Position numbers and translations under genes: made by a program. Below, piece by piece: positions 1-5,864 of a stretch of 6,358 nt of DNA (its first letter is position 1; each line of letters starts with the position of its first letter). The DNA comes from Pseudomonadota bacterium. GTDB lineage: Bacteria; Pseudomonadota; Gammaproteobacteria; Burkholderiales; Burkholderiaceae_C. The stretch lies in assembly GCA_023442945.1 (NCBI GenBank), contig JAEZWW010000076.1, positions 1 to 6,358 of the forward strand, read 5' to 3'. The notes beneath the pieces were generated by a model that saw nothing but the letters and a program-made list of their open reading frames with translations, made no database searches and was not told the DNA's origin.

Positions 1-34
1 GGGCTGGATCACAGCTTAACCGATCGCCTTGAAA

Positions 35-71
35 GCGCGTCGGCCGCGGGTGGGTGCGCTGGCCGACGCGC
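35..71 (-). terminator. Probable terminator hairpin of the copper cluster
   Basis: A perfect 11-bp inverted repeat has arms at 35-45 (GCGCGTCGGCC) and 61-71, with a 15-nt loop. It starts only 4 bases beyond the stop codon of the PCu(A)C gene. Read on the minus strand, the stem is followed by TTTC, so it has the shape of a Rho-independent terminator with a very short T-tract. On the plus strand no T-run follows, so any termination should favour minus-strand transcripts. The short tail leaves open that it is an mRNA-stabilising 3' end instead. Confidence 0.6.
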
Positions 72-75
72 CCGC

Positions 76-609
76 TCAGTGCTGGTGCCCGGAATGCTGC
101 CCGTGGCCAGCCGGTGCCGCAGCCGCCGCTTGCACCGGCACCTGCACGTCGGCGCGCGATTCGCGGCCTTGGGCGTCGCGCAGGGTCAGCGTCAGCGGTA
201 CGGTGTCGCCAGCTTTCAGCGGCTGCTTCAGGTCCATCAGCATCAGGTGGTAGCCGCCGGGCTTGAGCTCCACGGCCTTGTCCGCCGGCAGCGCCAGCGC
301 TGGGACAGCGCGCATGCGCATGACATCGCCCTCCCGGGCCATTTCGTGCACTTCAGCCACGCCCGCAGCGGGCGAGGCCACGCCGACCAGTTGCAGCGGC
401 GCGTTGGCGGTCAAGGTCATGAAGGCGCCGGTGGCTTTCTGACCCGGCACGCTGGCGCGCGCCCAGGCGTGGGTGATGCGCACGGCTTCGGCGCTGGCGT
501 CGGCCGTCGCTGGCGCGGCCGGTGACGGGGTTTGCGCCGCAGCGCCCAGGCTGGCCGCCGCCAGCCAAGCGGCCACGACGGCGCGCCGGCCCCAGTTCAA
601 TTCGGTCAT
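76..609 (-). CDS. Periplasmic copper chaperone PCu(A)C
   Basis: This 177-residue protein belongs to the PCu(A)C (DUF461) family of periplasmic Cu(I) chaperones, which deliver copper, best known for the CuA site of cytochrome c oxidase. The family motif H-X10-M-X21-H-X-M is intact: H88, M99, H121 and M123. Residues 1 to about 26 form a signal peptide (RR, a hydrophobic Ala-rich stretch, then AAAQT). A Pro/Ala-rich linker precedes the cupredoxin-like domain (about 42-160). The tail after about residue 165 is His-rich (GHGQHSGHQH) and may bind extra copper. I chose the ATG at 609 because AAAGGA lies at a suitable distance upstream; an in-frame ATG at 630 would add MKKGTTE and has a poorer ribosome binding site. 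The gene is last in a minus-strand cluster, 51 bases after the DUF1775 gene. Family assignment is firm; the recipient protein is unknown. Confidence 0.93.
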   Translation of the reverse strand: MTELNWGRRAVVAAWLAAASLGAAAQTPSPAAPATADASAEAVRITHAWARASVPGQKATGAFMTLTANAPLQLVGVASPAAGVAEVHEMAREGDVMRMRAVPALALPADKAVELKPGGYHLMLMDLKQPLKAGDTVPLTLTLRDAQGRESRADVQVPVQAAAAAPAGHGQHSGHQH

Positions 610-660
610 TTCTGTAGTTCCTTTCTTCATCCAAGTGTGATCATCGTGCGCCCGTCACGT

Positions 661-1221
661 TCAATGCACGTGACCAGCGTGGCCGGCGTGGCCCGCGGCA
701 TCGCCAGCCGGTGCGGCGGCCGGCGCATCGACCGGCAGCACGTTCAGCAAGGCCGCTGGCGACTTGACCCCGCGGGTATCGGTGCCGTTGGCGGGGATGT
801 TGGCCCAGTCGTTTTCGCCGTTTTCGCACTGCTGCTGCACGCGCCACCACAGCGGGCCGGCCTGGGCAGGCAGCTTGGCACGCAAAACGAATTCGTCGTA
901 ATGCGCGTCCGGCAGCGGGCCACCGCGCCAGGCGATCTGGGTTGGCTCGCCGCCAGCGGGCTGCGCTTCCACCGTCCAGCCCGCCTTGGACATGGGCTGC
1001 GCGTGCTGCACGCCAGCGGGCACATGCACCACGATGGCGCGCGTGGCCGAGCCCGCACAGCCGTGGCCGACGCGGAACACCGCTTTGTAGGTACTGCCGG
1101 CAGGGGCGCTCTTTTGTTCCAACGTGATGTGGGCGTACGCGCCGCCCGCCAGGGCCAGGGTCGCCAGCACAGCCGCGCGGCGAACGAAAACAGGGTTCAA
1201 AAAGTTCTTCAGGAAAGGCAT
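661..1221 (-). CDS. YcnI-like DUF1775 copper-binding protein
   Basis: This is a 186-residue exported protein of the DUF1775/YcnI family. A signal peptide (VFVRRAAVLATLALAGGAYA) should be cut after A30, leaving His31 as the new N-terminus (HITLEQKSAPAGS). In Bacillus YcnI the mature N-terminal His is part of a single-histidine Cu(II) site, so the same role is inferred here. The family's GHGCxGSAT segment is present with C55; a second Cys is C132 and an ENDW segment ends at W139. The tail is His-rich (GHAGHAGHVH), like that of the neighbouring PCu(A)C protein. Homologues often carry a C-terminal membrane anchor, but none is visible here, so the protein is probably soluble and periplasmic. The start at 1221 is supported by GGAGGAGG five bases or so upstream; the frame is open back to 1284, but that extension has no ribosome binding site. 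Confidence 0.9.
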   Translation of the reverse strand: MPFLKNFLNPVFVRRAAVLATLALAGGAYAHITLEQKSAPAGSTYKAVFRVGHGCAGSATRAIVVHVPAGVQHAQPMSKAGWTVEAQPAGGEPTQIAWRGGPLPDAHYDEFVLRAKLPAQAGPLWWRVQQQCENGENDWANIPANGTDTRGVKSPAALLNVLPVDAPAAAPAGDAAGHAGHAGHVH

Positions 1222-1309
1222 GGGCCCTCCTCCAATTTCAAATCGATTCAAGCAACGCCGACCCGCCGCGGCCAAGCGCAGCAACAGGCCACGGCAAACG
1301 CGCCGCTGG

Positions 1310-1370
1310 CCGGGTCGGACCCGGAAAAAAGGGAATGGGTGGGCGTGGCGTCAGGGCCGTCAAGCGGCCC
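1310..1370 (-). other. Two small hairpins in the DUF2946-DUF1775 gap
   Basis: The 152-base gap between these two minus-strand genes holds two inverted repeats. One is at 1354-1370 (GGGCC, 7-nt loop, GGCCC), just after the DUF2946 stop. The other is at 1310-1324 (CCGGGT, 3-nt loop, ACCCGG). On the transcribed strand the run of T lies before the second hairpin, not after it, so neither is a normal intrinsic terminator. They could mark mRNA processing or attenuation between the first gene and the other two. I see no convincing promoter in the gap. Confidence 0.3.
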
Positions 1371-1373
1371 CGC

Positions 1374-1736
1374 TCACGCGGCTTGAACCGGCGGTCCGCG
1401 CGCGGGCAGCGGCGCCCAGACACCCGCGACGCGCGGCGCGTCGACGCGCACCCAGTGGCTGGCGCGCGCCACAGACGCGGGCGCCGCCGTCACCACGGGC
1501 GCGTCGGCCGGCGGGGTGAAGGTCAGCAAGCACAGCGCGCATTCCAGCTGGTGGCCGTGCGGCACGTCGGCGGGCGCGTCGTCGTCCAAAGCGACCAGCT
1601 TGACCACGCCTTCCGAGCACACCAGCTGGTAGGCGCGGGGCGCGATCCACGGCGACGCGGCCGCCACACCCAGCGCCAGCGCGAACCCGAGCAGCATGCA
1701 GCGGGCGATCCATTGGCGCAGGACGCGGGTGACCAT
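1374..1736 (-). CDS. DUF2946 family protein (copper-locus associated)
   Basis: This small protein (120 residues from the ATG at 1736) matches the pattern of the DUF2946 family. It has an N-terminal hydrophobic segment (about residues 10-30) that serves as a signal peptide or membrane anchor, then a VCSEG segment with C40, then a His/Cys cluster HGHQLECALCL with H60, H62, C66 and C69, and finally the Pro-rich PARGPP ending usual in this family. The biochemical role is not established. The family commonly sits beside PCu(A)C chaperones and TonB-dependent copper receptors, and the HxH and CxxC pairs would suit metal binding, which is inference. In-frame ATGs exist at 1745 and 1814. I prefer 1736 because a GATAAT -10-like box at 1744-1749 would put the transcript start at or next to this codon. 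It is the first gene of the copper cluster. Confidence 0.8.
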   Translation of the reverse strand: MVTRVLRQWIARCMLLGFALALGVAAASPWIAPRAYQLVCSEGVVKLVALDDDAPADVPHGHQLECALCLLTFTPPADAPVVTAAPASVARASHWVRVDAPRVAGVWAPLPARGPPVQAA

Positions 1737-1743
1737 GGCGCGC

Positions 1744-1761
1744 ATTATCGACGGACGTCCG
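1744..1761 (-). promoter_or_regulatory. Possible copper-cluster promoter with palindrome
   Basis: On the minus strand a GATAAT hexamer (1744-1749) lies 7 bases before the ATG at 1736, the right place for a -10 box giving a leaderless or nearly leaderless transcript. Two bases further upstream is a perfect 10-bp palindrome, CGGACGTCCG (1752-1761), where the spacer of the promoter would be. That is a plausible site for a repressor or MerR-type activator. No good -35 hexamer is visible 17-19 bases upstream. This is inference from position and sequence only. Confidence 0.35.
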
Positions 1762-1834
1762 ATCGGCGACGCATGCGGCCCGCGCTTGGCGCTACGCTGT
1801 GGGGTCTTCTTCACCCTCCCAAAGGACTGCGCGC

Positions 1835-2485
1835 ATGTTTCAACTCTGTGGCTTTTCTGCCAGTAACTACTACAACAAGGTCAAGCTGGCGCTGCTGGAA
1901 AAAGGCGTACCGTTTGAAGAAAAACTGGCCTGGATCGGCGAGACCGACCCCGCCGCCAGCCCGCTGGGCAAGGTGCCTTACGCCATCACCGACGACGGCC
2001 CCTTGAGCGAATCGACCATCCTGCTGGAATACCTGGAAGCCAAGCACCCGACGCCAGCGCTGCTGCCCACCGACGCCTACCAGGCGGCCAAGGTGCGCGA
2101 GTTGGTGCGCTACATCGAGCTGCACCTGGAGCTGGTGGCGCGCAACCTGTACCCGCAAGCCTTCTTTGGCGGGCAGGTCAGCGACAGCGTCAAGGCCAAG
2201 ATCCTGCCGCAGCTGCAGAAGAACGCGGCCGCGTTCGCCCAGCTGGCCCGGTTTTCGCCCTACGTCGCGGGCGAGCACTTCACCCTCGCCGACTGCGCCG
2301 CCATCGTGCACCTGCCATTGGTGTCGAGCGCCAGCAAGATCGTCTACGGTGAAGACGTGCTGGCCGCGCTGCCCATCAAGGACTACCTGAAGCAGATGGG
2401 CGAGCGCCCCGCCGTGCAAAAGGTGCAAGCCGACCGCAAGGCCAACACCGAAGAGATGATGGCGCGCATGCAAGCCAAGGGCTGA
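1835..2485 (+). CDS. Glutathione S-transferase family protein
   Basis: The 216-residue product has the two-domain cytosolic GST layout. The thioredoxin-like N-terminal domain (about 1-78) begins MFQLCGFSASNYYNKVK, where the S8-Y12 region would carry the catalytic residue. It contains GKVPY with the cis-proline P48 and the glutathione-binding LSES segment (E59, S60). The all-helical C-terminal domain (about 85-210) has FTLADCAAIVH, including the N-capping box T150/D153 that is conserved in GST folds. The length is typical. The ATG at 1835 is preceded by AAAGGA at a good distance; the 12-residue extension to an upstream ATG at 1799 is not GST-like. It is transcribed away from the copper cluster, across a gap of about 100 bases, and has no co-transcribed partner. 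GST subclass and substrate cannot be assigned; a role in electrophile or oxidative stress is only the family default. Confidence 0.92.
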   Translation: MFQLCGFSASNYYNKVKLALLEKGVPFEEKLAWIGETDPAASPLGKVPYAITDDGPLSESTILLEYLEAKHPTPALLPTDAYQAAKVRELVRYIELHLELVARNLYPQAFFGGQVSDSVKAKILPQLQKNAAAFAQLARFSPYVAGEHFTLADCAAIVHLPLVSSASKIVYGEDVLAALPIKDYLKQMGERPAVQKVQADRKANTEEMMARMQAKG

Positions 2486-2489
2486 CGTT

Positions 2490-2505
2490 GCGGGCCGCGG
2501 CCCGC
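2490..2505 (+). other. 16-bp perfect GC palindrome after the GST gene
   Basis: GCGGGCCGCGGCCCGC is a perfect palindrome starting 5 bases after the GST stop codon. As RNA it could fold into a strong short hairpin. No T-run follows on the plus strand, so it is not a canonical Rho-independent terminator. A weaker inverted repeat (TGGCGC at 2513-2518 with GCGCCA at 2542-2547) follows. Together they may protect or end the GST transcript before the convergent crotonase gene. Confidence 0.35.
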
Positions 2506-2552
2506 CGCCGTGTGGCGCTTGGCCCCAGCGGCCGCGCAGGTGCGCCAAAGGC

Positions 2553-2620
2553 AAGATTCAAGCGAAATCGGGCCGTAGCCCTACAACGATCTGCGCGGCC
2601 AGCTATTCAATCCATAGCAA
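2553..2620. repeat. Probable Comamonadaceae-type intergenic repeat
   Basis: This AT-richer stretch between two convergent genes contains two small hairpins: GGGC/GCCC at 2570-2581 and GCTAT/ATAGC at 2602-2618. Its order of motifs is CAAGCGAAATCGGGCCGTAGCCC, then a GCGC-containing spacer, then AGCTATTCAATCCATAGCAA. It resembles a short degenerate element I recall from many intergenic regions in Acidovorax and relatives. Only one copy is in this window, so repetition cannot be shown here. It also occupies the 3' flank of the minus-strand crotonase and may contribute to its transcript end. Confidence 0.45.
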
Positions 2621-3436
2621 TCAGTACTTCGGCGCGCGCCGCTCACGCAGGCTGGCCACGCCTTCGTGCACGTCGGGGCCGCCAAAGCCCATGAATTCCA
2701 GCGCCAGCGAGGTGTCGAACGCCGGGCCCGCCTGGCGGTACCAGTTGTTGAGCGAATACTTGGTCCAGCGGATCGCCGTGGTGCTGCCGGCGGCCAGCTT
2801 GTCGGCCACTTCGTAGGCCTTGTCCAGCAGCTTGTCGTCGTCCACCGCCAGCGACACCAGGCCGATGCGCTCGGCCTCTTCGCCGGTCACCGCTTCGCAC
2901 AGCATCAGGTAGTACTTGGCCTTGGCCATGCCGCACAGCAGTGGCCAGCAGATGGCGGCATGGTCGCCCGCCGCCACGCCCAGGCGCGTGTGGCCGTCCA
3001 CAATCTTCGCGGACTTGGCGGCGATGGACACATCGGCCAGCAGCCCTGCCACCAGGCCGGCGCCCACGGCCGGGCCATGCATGGCGCTGACGATGGGCTT
3101 TTCGCAGTTGATCACGTTGTAGACCAGGTCGCGCGCTTCCTTCCACACGCGGGTGCGCACGGCGAAATCGCTCGCCATGTCCTGCACCAGTGCCAGGTCG
3201 CCGCCACCGGAAAAACCCATGCCTTCGCCGCGCAGCACGGCGCAGCGCACGGTCTCGTCCTTGTCGATGTCGCGCCAGATTTCGGACAGCTCCCAGTGGC
3301 CTTCGTGGCCGGCGGTGGGCAGCTTGCCGTTCTTGGCCTTCATCTGCAGGTCGATCACCGAGCCGTCCGGGCCGCGGCGGGTGATGGTCATGGTCTGGTA
3401 GCGGCTGTAGTCGATCGCGGGCGGGGTCGTGCTCAT
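2621..3436 (-). CDS. Crotonase-fold protein (enoyl-CoA hydratase/isomerase family)
   Basis: This 271-residue protein has the crotonase fold. The first oxyanion-hole segment is FSGGGDL (75-81) and the second is HGPAVGAG (120-127), so CoA-thioester binding is expected. The two glutamates used by classical enoyl-CoA hydratase (E144 and E164 in the rat enzyme) are replaced. Aligning GAGLVAGLLAD with GGGCELAMMCD puts V129 at the first position and H149 at the second. D158, in GVAAGDHA, lies within one residue of the Asp used in dienoyl-CoA isomerases. A simple hydratase role is therefore doubtful; isomerase, hydrolase or another crotonase reaction is possible. The start at 3436 has GAGGAG upstream. 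The frame stays open to 4213, but that part is antisense to the ligase gene and is not protein-like. The gene is divergent from the acyl-CoA ligase, 61 bases away. Confidence 0.88.
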   Translation of the reverse strand: MSTTPPAIDYSRYQTMTITRRGPDGSVIDLQMKAKNGKLPTAGHEGHWELSEIWRDIDKDETVRCAVLRGEGMGFSGGGDLALVQDMASDFAVRTRVWKEARDLVYNVINCEKPIVSAMHGPAVGAGLVAGLLADVSIAAKSAKIVDGHTRLGVAAGDHAAICWPLLCGMAKAKYYLMLCEAVTGEEAERIGLVSLAVDDDKLLDKAYEVADKLAAGSTTAIRWTKYSLNNWYRQAGPAFDTSLALEFMGFGGPDVHEGVASLRERRAPKY

Positions 3437-3497
3437 GCGGTGGTCTCCTCGAGGCGTAAAAGCTTGGATCGTAGCGGCCCTCGCCATAATGGCCCGC
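3437..3497. promoter_or_regulatory. Divergent promoter region for crotonase and ligase
   Basis: Only about 60 bases separate the two divergent acyl-CoA genes, so their promoters must overlap or lie inside the coding sequences. On the plus strand a CATAAT -10-like box (3485-3490) sits 7 bases before the ATG at 3498, predicting a leaderless ligase mRNA; TTGGAT at 3464-3469 is a possible -35 with a short 15-base spacer. On the minus strand the crotonase has a clear GAGGAG ribosome binding site. No strong operator palindrome is visible. Confidence 0.35.
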
Positions 3498-5084
3498 ATG
3501 CTGCCCGACGCTGCCCCCGCCACCGACACCTTGGGCGCTGCGTTGCGCCACGCCGCGCGCACCGCGCCGGGCCGGCCGCTGCTGCGCATGGCCGAGGGCG
3601 AATGGACCACCGCCGCGATGGACGCGCAGTCCGACCGCGTGGCGCGCGGCCTGCGCGACCTGGGCGTGGCGCCGGGCGACCGCGTCAGCGTGATGCTGCC
3701 CAACCTGCCGGACTTCGTCGTCATCTGGTTTGCGCTGGTCAAGCTGGGCGCGGTGATGGCGCCGGTCAACACCGCCTTCACCGGCCAAGGCTTGGTGGAC
3801 GCCATCCACCTGGTGCAAAGCCGCGTGCTGATCGCGCACGGCAGCCTGGCCGCGCAATGGCGCGCCGCGCGGCCTGCGCTGACGCAGCTAACGCATGTGC
3901 TGGTGCTGGGCGAAGCCGGTGCGGGCGAGCAAGCCTTTGCCGCCGTACCGCGCGACGCCCGCGCGGACGACCCGCCCTGGCCCGACGTGCAAGCGGCCGA
4001 CCTGTGCCTGCTGCTGTACACGTCGGGCACCACCGGGCGGTCCAAGGCCGTCATGCTGGCGCACCGCTTTGTGCTGAGCCAGGCCGCCGCCTTCGGCCAG
4101 CAACTGGGCCTGCGCGCGGACGACGTGCTGTACTGCCCGTACCCGCTGTTCCACCTGGACGCGTCGGTGCTCACCGTGGCGCCGGCGCTGGTGCTGGGCG
4201 CGGTGGCCGCCATTGGTGCGCGCTTTTCGGTGTCGCGTTACTGGGACGAAATGCGCGCCTTTGGCGCCACCGTGTTCGACTTCATGGGCGCCACACTGAC
4301 GCTGCTGTACAAGCGGCCGCCGTCGCCGCGCGACCGCGACCACCGCGCGCGCCTGGGCTGGGGCGTGCCCATGCCCGGCTGGGCCGACGATTTTGAGCAG
4401 CGCTTTGGCTGCCGGTTGGTGGAGATTTACGGCTCGACCGAGGTCGGTTTGATCATGGCGCCCACGCCGGGAGAAGCGCGCCGCGCCGGGTCGTGTGGGC
4501 GCATCGGCCCGCTGTGGCAGGCCGAGCTGCACGACGCCCACGGCTTGGCCGTGTCCGTGGGCGCCAGCGGCGAACTGGTCGTGCGCCCGCGCGCGCCGGA
4601 TGCGCTGATGCGCGGCTACTGGGCCATGCCCGAAGCCACGCTGGCCGCGCTGCGCGACCAGTGGTTTCACACCGGCGACGTCATGCGCAAGGACGCGGAT
4701 GGCCACTTCTACTTTGTCGGCCGCACCAAGGACATGGTGCGGCGGCGTGGCGAAAACATCTCCGCCGCCGAAGTCGAACAAGGCCTGGAGACGCACCCCG
4801 CCGTGCAGGAAGCCGCCGTGTTCGGCGTGCCCAGCGAGCTGACCGAAGAAGAAGTGATGGCCTGCGTGGTGCGCCAACCCGGCGCCGCGCTGGCCGCGGC
4901 CGAGCTGACCACCCACGCCCGCGGCGCCATGGCGCGCTTCATGGTGCCACGCTACATCCGCTTCATGGACGCGCTGCCGCGCACGCCCACCGACAAGGTC
5001 GAGAAATTCCGCCTGGCCGCCGAAGGCGTGACAGCCGACACCGTCGACACCGATTCCCTGCAACCCCCCACTACCCGCCCATGA
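3498..5084 (+). CDS. AMP-forming acyl-CoA synthetase (AMP-binding ligase)
   Basis: This 528-residue enzyme of the ANL superfamily should activate a carboxylic acid with ATP to an acyl-adenylate and then the CoA thioester. The motifs are in order: phosphate loop YTSGTTGRSK (174-183), YGSTEVG (311-317), HTGD (391-394), the hinge region VGRTKDMVRRRGENIS (407-422), and the C-terminal catalytic lysine K500 in PRTPTDKVEK. The phosphate loop reads RSKAV where RPKG(V) is usual, a mild departure. Overall it resembles the CaiC-like ligases that sit beside crotonases, but the substrate is not readable. The start is uncertain: ATGs at 3489 and 3498 both lack a Shine-Dalgarno site, and 3498 fits a CATAAT box 7 bases upstream and a leaderless message; the frame is also open to 3429. 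The stop overlaps the next gene's start (ATGA), so the two are translationally coupled. Confidence 0.92.
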   Translation: MLPDAAPATDTLGAALRHAARTAPGRPLLRMAEGEWTTAAMDAQSDRVARGLRDLGVAPGDRVSVMLPNLPDFVVIWFALVKLGAVMAPVNTAFTGQGLVDAIHLVQSRVLIAHGSLAAQWRAARPALTQLTHVLVLGEAGAGEQAFAAVPRDARADDPPWPDVQAADLCLLLYTSGTTGRSKAVMLAHRFVLSQAAAFGQQLGLRADDVLYCPYPLFHLDASVLTVAPALVLGAVAAIGARFSVSRYWDEMRAFGATVFDFMGATLTLLYKRPPSPRDRDHRARLGWGVPMPGWADDFEQRFGCRLVEIYGSTEVGLIMAPTPGEARRAGSCGRIGPLWQAELHDAHGLAVSVGASGELVVRPRAPDALMRGYWAMPEATLAALRDQWFHTGDVMRKDADGHFYFVGRTKDMVRRRGENISAAEVEQGLETHPAVQEAAVFGVPSELTEEEVMACVVRQPGAALAAAELTTHARGAMARFMVPRYIRFMDALPRTPTDKVEKFRLAAEGVTADTVDTDSLQPPTTRP

Positions 5085-5842
5085 CCGCCACCGTCACCCT
5101 GCACCAGGACGGCGCCATCAGCGTCGTCACCCTGAACCGCCCGCACCGCCTGAACGCCATGAACGAGGCGCTGCTGCGCGAGCTGTACACCCTGCTGGAA
5201 ACCGCGCAGGCCGACCCGGCCACCCAGGTCATCGTGCTGACCGGCGCCGGCCGCGCCTTCTGTGCCGGCGACGACTTGAAGGAGTTTGGTGACCAGGCCG
5301 CGTCGCCCGCCGCCATCGCCCAGTCGGCCGACGACATCCAGCGCGTCACCCGCGCCATCATGGGCGGCCCCAAGCTGGTCATTGGCGCGGTGCACGGCTA
5401 TGCCGTCGGCGGCGGCTTTGAATGGGTGCTGAACTGCGACATGGTCGTCGCCGCCGACGACCTGATCGCCTTCTTCCCCGAAATGCAGCTGGGCCACTTC
5501 GTCACCGGCGGCGTCACTCACCTGCTGCCGCTGGCCCTGGGCCACCAGCGCGCTATGGAATTGATTGTGCTGGGCGAACGCCAGACGGCGCAACGCCTGC
5601 TGGACCTGGGCCTGGTCAACCGCGTCGTGCCCGCCGGCGACACGCTGCCGCAAGCACTGGCCCTGGCGCGCACCGTGGCCGAACGCTCCCCCGTCGCCAC
5701 GCGCCTGCTCAAGAAAGCGCTGGTCGGCCAGTCCGCGGCCCTCGCCGCCGCGATGGAGACCGAGCGCCAGAACGCCATGACCTGCTTTGCCAACCCGGAC
5801 ACCGCTGCGCGCATCGCCGCGTCGTTGCCCGGCAAAGGCTGA
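5081..5842 (+). CDS. Enoyl-CoA hydratase/isomerase (canonical crotonase)
   Basis: This 253-residue crotonase shows all the usual features. It has a first oxyanion-hole segment FCAGDDLKEF (60-69), a second HGYAVGGGFE (105-114), and both catalytic glutamates: E114 in GGGFE and E134 in FFPEMQLG, exactly 20 residues apart as in rat enoyl-CoA hydratase. Syn-hydration of a 2-enoyl-CoA is therefore the expected reaction. The C-terminal helical part (about 190-253) ends in SLPGKG. The start ATG overlaps the stop of the ligase gene by four bases (ATGA), so the hydratase should act on the thioester made by that ligase or on a product two steps down the same pathway. It differs clearly from the divergent crotonase at 2621-3436, which lacks both glutamates, so the two are not redundant copies. 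Confidence 0.93.
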   Translation: MTATVTLHQDGAISVVTLNRPHRLNAMNEALLRELYTLLETAQADPATQVIVLTGAGRAFCAGDDLKEFGDQAASPAAIAQSADDIQRVTRAIMGGPKLVIGAVHGYAVGGGFEWVLNCDMVVAADDLIAFFPEMQLGHFVTGGVTHLLPLALGHQRAMELIVLGERQTAQRLLDLGLVNRVVPAGDTLPQALALARTVAERSPVATRLLKKALVGQSAALAAAMETERQNAMTCFANPDTAARIAASLPGKG

Positions 5843-5864
5843 GCGCAACCCACGGATGCACCCC

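Noticed and set aside
1..34. End or start of another gene at the left edge
   Set aside because: A plus-strand frame could end at the TAA at 17-19, but five codons are too few to identify anything.
1310..1330. CCGGGT/ACCCGG hairpin next to a run of six A as an intrinsic terminator
   Set aside because: The A-run would be T on the minus strand but lies upstream of the hairpin there, and on the plus strand the hairpin is followed by A, not T. Neither direction has terminator order.
532..1386. Plus-strand open frame of 284 codons across the copper genes
   Set aside because: It is antisense to DUF1775 and part of PCu(A)C, both of which show clear family motifs and signal peptides on the other strand.
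3437..4213. N-terminal extension of the minus-strand crotonase to 530 residues
   Set aside because: The added part is antisense to the ligase and low in complexity (Ser, Ala, Arg, Thr). The crotonase homology and the GAGGAG ribosome binding site both point to the start at 3436.
2666..4396. Long plus-strand open frame of 576 codons
   Set aside because: It runs antisense through the minus-strand crotonase and then in another frame of the ligase. Its translation is rich in Arg, Ala, Gly and His with no recognisable motif, as expected for a shadow frame in high-GC DNA.
3888..5063. Minus-strand open frame of 391 codons opposite the ligase
   Set aside because: His-, Gly-, Arg- and Ala-rich shadow of the ligase codons, without domain motifs or a ribosome binding site.
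5856..5864. ATG at 5856 as the VOC start
   Set aside because: Possible, adding only MHP. Neither ATG has a ribosome binding site, and family members usually begin a few residues before the first-module FHLAY, so 5865 is preferred without certainty.
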